Translations under genes and position numbers: made by a program
Source: JAITWT01 sp964439605
GTDB taxonomy: Bacteria; Pseudomonadota; Gammaproteobacteria; Burkholderiales; Burkholderiaceae_C
Direction: 5' to 3'
Length of the DNA: 8,511 nt
Assembly (NCBI GenBank): GCA_964439605.1
Contig: CAYTPC010000086.1
Coordinates: forward strand, 1 to 8,511
The notes under the pieces: generated by a model
Told to the model about the DNA's origin: nothing
The model's input: only the letters and a program-made list of their open reading frames with translations
The model's database searches: none
Part shown: positions 6,549 through 8,511 of the stretch, piece after piece
Numbering within the stretch: the first letter of the stretch is position 1
Layout of the letters: each line of letters opens with the position of its first letter

Positions 6549-7445
6549 ATGTCAAGGAAAAGAATCGCCGTCGTCGGATACGGCAACATCGGCAAATACG
6601 CCATCGAAGCCATTGAAGCCAGTCCCGATTTCGAGCTGGCCGGCGTAGTCCGGCGCCAAATCAAGGAAAAACCGCGCGCGCTTGCCAACATCGCCGTGAC
6701 GGACGACATCACGGCGCTGGGCAAGGTCGACGCGGCCCTGCTGTGCACGCCGACAAGAAGCGTCTCGGAAGAGGCTAAAAAATGCCTCAAGCTCGGCATC
6801 AACACCGTCGACAGCTACGACATTCACACCTCCTTTCTGGAACTGCGCAGAGAACTGATGCCTCTTGCGCAAGCAAACAACGCAGTCGCCATCATCTCCG
6901 CCGGTTGGGACCCCGGCAGCGATTCCGTGATTCGAACCCTCTTCGAAGCCTGCGCGCCCAGAGGCTTGACGTACACCAATTTCGGCCCCGGCATGAGCAT
7001 GGGACACACCGTCGCGGCCAAAAGCGTCAGCGGCGTCGCCAACGCGCTTTCGATGACCATCCCGCTTGGCACCAGCATCCATCGGCGGGGTGTCTATGTG
7101 GAGCTTGCCCCCGGCGCGAACATCGAAGACGTCAGCAAAAAAATCAAGAGCGATCCCTACTTCAGCCATGACGAAACGCACGTCATCGCGGTCGACAACA
7201 TTGACGACATCATCGACGTGGGCCACGGCGTCAACCTCACCCGCAAAGGCGTCTCGGGGAAAACCGACAACCAGTTGTTCGAGTTCAACATGAAAATCAA
7301 CAACCCGGCCCTGACCTCGCAAATCATGCTGTCCTGCGCCAGAGCGACATTCAAGCAAAAACCCGGCGTCTATACGATGCCCGAAATTCCCATGATCGAC
7401 CTCTTGCACGGCGATCGGGAAAGCCTGCTGGCAAGGCTGGTGTAG
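6549..7445 (+). CDS. ddh: meso-Diaminopimelate D-dehydrogenase
   Basis: NADP-dependent enzyme that interconverts meso-2,6-diaminopimelate with L-2-amino-6-oxopimelate plus ammonia, at a branch of lysine and peptidoglycan synthesis. The protein has 298 residues. The N-terminal Rossmann fold shows VGYGNIG (9-15) and VVRR (33-36), whose arginines fit NADP binding. Family blocks follow: TVDSYDIH (86-93), SAGWDPGSDS (117-126), FGPGMSMGHT (145-154) and NNPALTSQ (251-258). It is shorter than the Corynebacterium enzyme (320 residues) and closer to the Symbiobacterium-type form of about 299. The ATG at 6549 is preferred over an in-frame GTG at 6537 because it directly starts the Rossmann strand and follows AAGGA-type sequence. 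It stands alone with no lysine or peptidoglycan genes beside it. Seven of its 16 arginines use AGA or AGG, unlike its neighbours, hinting at transfer. Confidence 0.9.
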   Translation: MSRKRIAVVGYGNIGKYAIEAIEASPDFELAGVVRRQIKEKPRALANIAVTDDITALGKVDAALLCTPTRSVSEEAKKCLKLGINTVDSYDIHTSFLELRRELMPLAQANNAVAIISAGWDPGSDSVIRTLFEACAPRGLTYTNFGPGMSMGHTVAAKSVSGVANALSMTIPLGTSIHRRGVYVELAPGANIEDVSKKIKSDPYFSHDETHVIAVDNIDDIIDVGHGVNLTRKGVSGKTDNQLFEFNMKINNPALTSQIMLSCARATFKQKPGVYTMPEIPMIDLLHGDRESLLARLV

Positions 7446-7450
7446 GAAAC

Positions 7451-7468
7451 GGCGGCCATCGCGCCGCC
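7451..7468. terminator. Weak stem-loop between convergent genes
   Basis: GGCGGC and GCCGCC pair over 6 bp around a 6-nt loop, directly after the ddh stop and before the convergent end of the repeat-protein gene. Neither side has a T-run, so it may be only a weak or factor-dependent end signal. Confidence 0.25.
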
Positions 7469-7506
7469 CCCACGAAAATCGTCGCGGGCTGTTCGGATAC
7501 ACCCTT

Positions 7507-8097
7507 TCAGGGCTTGTCCTTGGCTGCCTCGTACTGCGAGGTGCCTGGAATTTTTTCGCCGATCGCGTCCCCCGCCTTGCGGGTCGCATCGGCTGCGGCG
7601 GTACCGGCCTTGCCGACAGCCTTGCCGGTCGCCTGCGCCGCGTCACTGGTGGCATTCCACGCCTTCTTGGTGCCACGCTTGGTTGCATTCCAAGCTTTCT
7701 TGGAGGTCTTCGCCGTCGCATGGGCAGCCTTCTTGGTGCCGCGCTTGGTCGCATCCCAAGCCTTCTCGGAGGTCTTCGCCGTCGCATGGGCAGCCTTCTT
7801 GGTGCCGCGCTTGGTCGCATCCCAAGCCTTCCCGGAGGTCTCTACCGTCGCGTCGGCAGCCTTTTCGGTGCCGCGCTTGGTCGCATCCCAAGCTTTCTCG
7901 GAGGTCTCTACCGTCGCATCAACGGCCTTTTCGGTGCCGCGCTTGGTTGCTTCCCAAGCCTCCTTGCCGGTCTGCTCGACCTTTTCGCCGAGAGTGGGCT
8001 CGCTGCCGGCCTGCGCCCAAGCCGGCAGGCCCATGGCAACCAAAGCAAGCGCCAGCACGACACGAAGAGAACGGACGGAAATGAATCGATGGATCAT
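7507..8097 (-). CDS. Secreted lysine/alanine-rich hendecad-repeat protein, LEA-like
   Basis: A 196-residue exported protein of unknown function. The ATG at 8097 has an AAGGAG ribosome site 7 nt upstream and begins a clear signal peptide (residues 1-30, ending PAWAQA). Residues 45-150 are tandem 22-residue units of the type KAWDATKRGTEKAADATVETSE, each two 11-residue halves. Trp lies at 48, 70, 92, 114, 136 and 147, so spacings are 22, 22, 22, 22 and 11. Eleven-residue Ala/Lys/Thr repeats are typical of group 3 LEA and apolipoprotein-like amphipathic helices, which suggests a periplasmic, partly disordered or membrane- or stress-associated protein. Early units carry Glu and Asp, later ones Lys and His. 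The tail (about 151-196) is non-repetitive, ending IPGTSQYEAAKDKP. Other readings, such as a nucleic-acid-binding histone H1-like protein, are less likely given the signal peptide. Confidence 0.8.
   Translation of the reverse strand: MIHRFISVRSLRVVLALALVAMGLPAWAQAGSEPTLGEKVEQTGKEAWEATKRGTEKAVDATVETSEKAWDATKRGTEKAADATVETSGKAWDATKRGTKKAAHATAKTSEKAWDATKRGTKKAAHATAKTSKKAWNATKRGTKKAWNATSDAAQATGKAVGKAGTAAADATRKAGDAIGEKIPGTSQYEAAKDKP
7648..7965 (-). repeat. 66-bp tandem repeats inside the hendecad gene
   Basis: Five units in register at 7665, 7731, 7797, 7863 and 7929 (plus-strand phase TCTTGGTGCC or TTTCGGTGCC). By eye the first and second differ at about 5 of 66 positions and the second and third at about 6; the fifth keeps only its first half. 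The outer bounds given are those of residues 45-150 of the protein. The copy number could vary between strains through slippage or recombination. Confidence 0.85.
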
Positions 8098-8104
8098 GCA
8101 ATGA

Positions 8105-8110
8105 CTCCTT
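8105..8110 (-). promoter_or_regulatory. Ribosome binding site of the hendecad-repeat gene
   Basis: AAGGAG on the minus strand, 7 nt before the ATG at 8097. It is the strongest Shine-Dalgarno sequence in the window and rules out the longer upstream start at 8319. Confidence 0.75.
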
Positions 8111-8305
8111 GATCGAATAGGTCTGAACCGGTAACCCTGGAAACGGTAGTTGAACGCGCTCGCCAGTGCCGTGATTGGCGTGCCAGGCAAGGCGCGAGGA
8201 CGCGGCGGGCTGTCTGCCCGCAAGGACGAGCAACGCCGCATGGCGCGCCAAGCGCGGTGCTGGCGAGCGCGTAGCGCTGTCACCCAAAAGGTAAACTTGA
8301 TCGAA
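8108..8305. repeat. 10-bp direct repeat flanking the palindromic element
   Basis: CTTGATCGAA occurs at 8108-8117 and again at 8296-8305, enclosing the inverted repeat. It could be a target-site duplication, but it does not touch the inverted arms (gaps of 36 and 23 nt), and the left copy overlaps the hendecad ribosome site. Confidence 0.35.
8154..8272. repeat. Imperfect 31-bp inverted repeat with inner hairpin (possible MITE or REP-like element)
   Basis: The left arm 8154-8184 and right arm 8242-8272 are reverse complements at 26 of 31 positions, with the outer 13 bp perfect (ACGCGCTCGCCAG and CTGGCGAGCGCGT). The 57-nt centre holds a further perfect hairpin, GCGGGC (8205-8210) and GCCCGC (8216-8221), with a 5-nt loop. 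The whole can fold as one long structured RNA or as a DNA cruciform. It has no coding sense and no transposase. Confidence 0.65.
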
Positions 8306-8371
8306 GCCGCGAACGCCAATATCCACCCGGCACTCCTGAGGGTTGCAAGCGGTTAACTGCCGTTTCTAGGC

Positions 8372-8511
8372 TCAGTGCATCAGCACGGGGGTCTGGGCCA
8401 GTTCGGCATAACCTTCGAGCGTGCTCTCGACCTCTTCCTGCGTCGGGGTATTTTGTTGCCAGGCCATGATCTGCTGGTGGAACAGCTCGGCCCACGAACC
8501 GTCCAGATAGA
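8372..8511 (-). CDS. C-terminal end of an unrecognised protein
   Basis: The frame is open from the right window edge to a TGA at 8374-8372, giving 45 residues plus stop. It begins YLDGSWAELFHQQ and ends LEGYAELAQTPVLMH. The composition (balanced, amphipathic, helix-prone) and third-position GC look coding, and the frame is not interrupted. I do not recognise the family; no catalytic motif or membrane segment is visible. It lies upstream of the hendecad gene on the same strand, but the 274-nt gap makes co-transcription uncertain. A competing frame at 8280-8495 reads Arg/Pro-rich and is judged a shadow. Confidence 0.55.
   Translation of the reverse strand, partial: YLDGSWAELFHQQIMAWQQNTPTQEEVESTLEGYAELAQTPVLMH

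Larger units (their letters stand above)
8098..8371. other. Non-coding gap with a large palindromic element
   Basis: The 274 nt between the hendecad gene and the next minus-strand gene contain no convincing gene. The middle (8154-8272) is the large inverted repeat listed separately, and CTTGATCGAA occurs on either side of it. Near the hendecad gene, 8125-8135 reads GAACCGGTAAC. No clear promoter or T-run terminator was found. Confidence 0.5.

Noticed and set aside
6552..7820. 422-residue open frame on the minus strand across ddh and the repeat array
   Set aside because: It is antisense to ddh and out of frame with the hendecad gene. Its Arg/Pro-rich repeats are only the 66-bp DNA repeat read in the wrong frame.
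7648..7965. CRISPR-like array
   Set aside because: Units are contiguous, 66 bp, in frame and coding, with no unique spacers and no cas genes.
8098..8319. N-terminal extension of the hendecad protein to 8319
   Set aside because: The extension runs through the palindromic element and would bury the signal peptide; the start at 8097 has a strong AAGGAG site.

Overview
This window looks like chromosomal DNA of a GC-rich betaproteobacterium, probably Burkholderiales or a relative. The reasons are the overall composition (about 60% GC by eye), the protein sequences, and the cluster fmdB-type zinc ribbon / DUF502 / aspS / EEP-family hydrolase, which I remember as typical of that class. This placement is inference; no search was possible.

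Layout: (1) Positions 1-2470, minus strand, hold part of a branched-chain-amino-acid-type (HAAT) ABC importer: livG-like ATPase, livF-like ATPase, then a substrate-binding protein running off the left edge. The permeases are presumably beyond it. (2) Positions 2625-6284, minus strand, hold a housekeeping operon read in the order FmdB zinc ribbon, DUF502 membrane protein, aspartyl-tRNA synthetase, EEP-family phosphodiesterase. (3) Positions 6285-6548 are a divergent regulatory gap with a strong stem-loop, a perfect -10 hexamer facing fmdB, and a 26-bp dyad facing the next gene. (4) Positions 6549-7445, plus strand, encode a meso-diaminopimelate D-dehydrogenase that stands alone and is rich in AGA/AGG codons. 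(5) Positions 7507-8097, minus strand, encode a secreted, lysine/alanine-rich protein made of 22-residue (2 x 11) tandem repeats resembling LEA-type hendecads. (6) Positions 8098-8371 are non-coding and contain a large imperfect inverted repeat (about 119 bp) inside a 10-bp direct repeat. (7) From 8372 to the right edge, minus strand, is the C-terminal end of an unrecognised protein.

Most notable points: the LivF-like ATPase has Arg instead of Lys in its Walker A motif, which puts one nucleotide site of the LivG/LivF pair in a degenerate state; the AspRS carries the two residues linked to non-discriminating enzymes, predicting an indirect (GatCAB) route to Asn-tRNA; the hendecad repeat protein shows a change in charge along the chain; and the non-coding region at 8098-8371 holds an unexplained palindromic element. 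I see no CRISPR array, transposase, rRNA or tRNA gene. I do not see a clear new multi-gene system; the repeat protein and the palindromic element are the best candidates for something undescribed.
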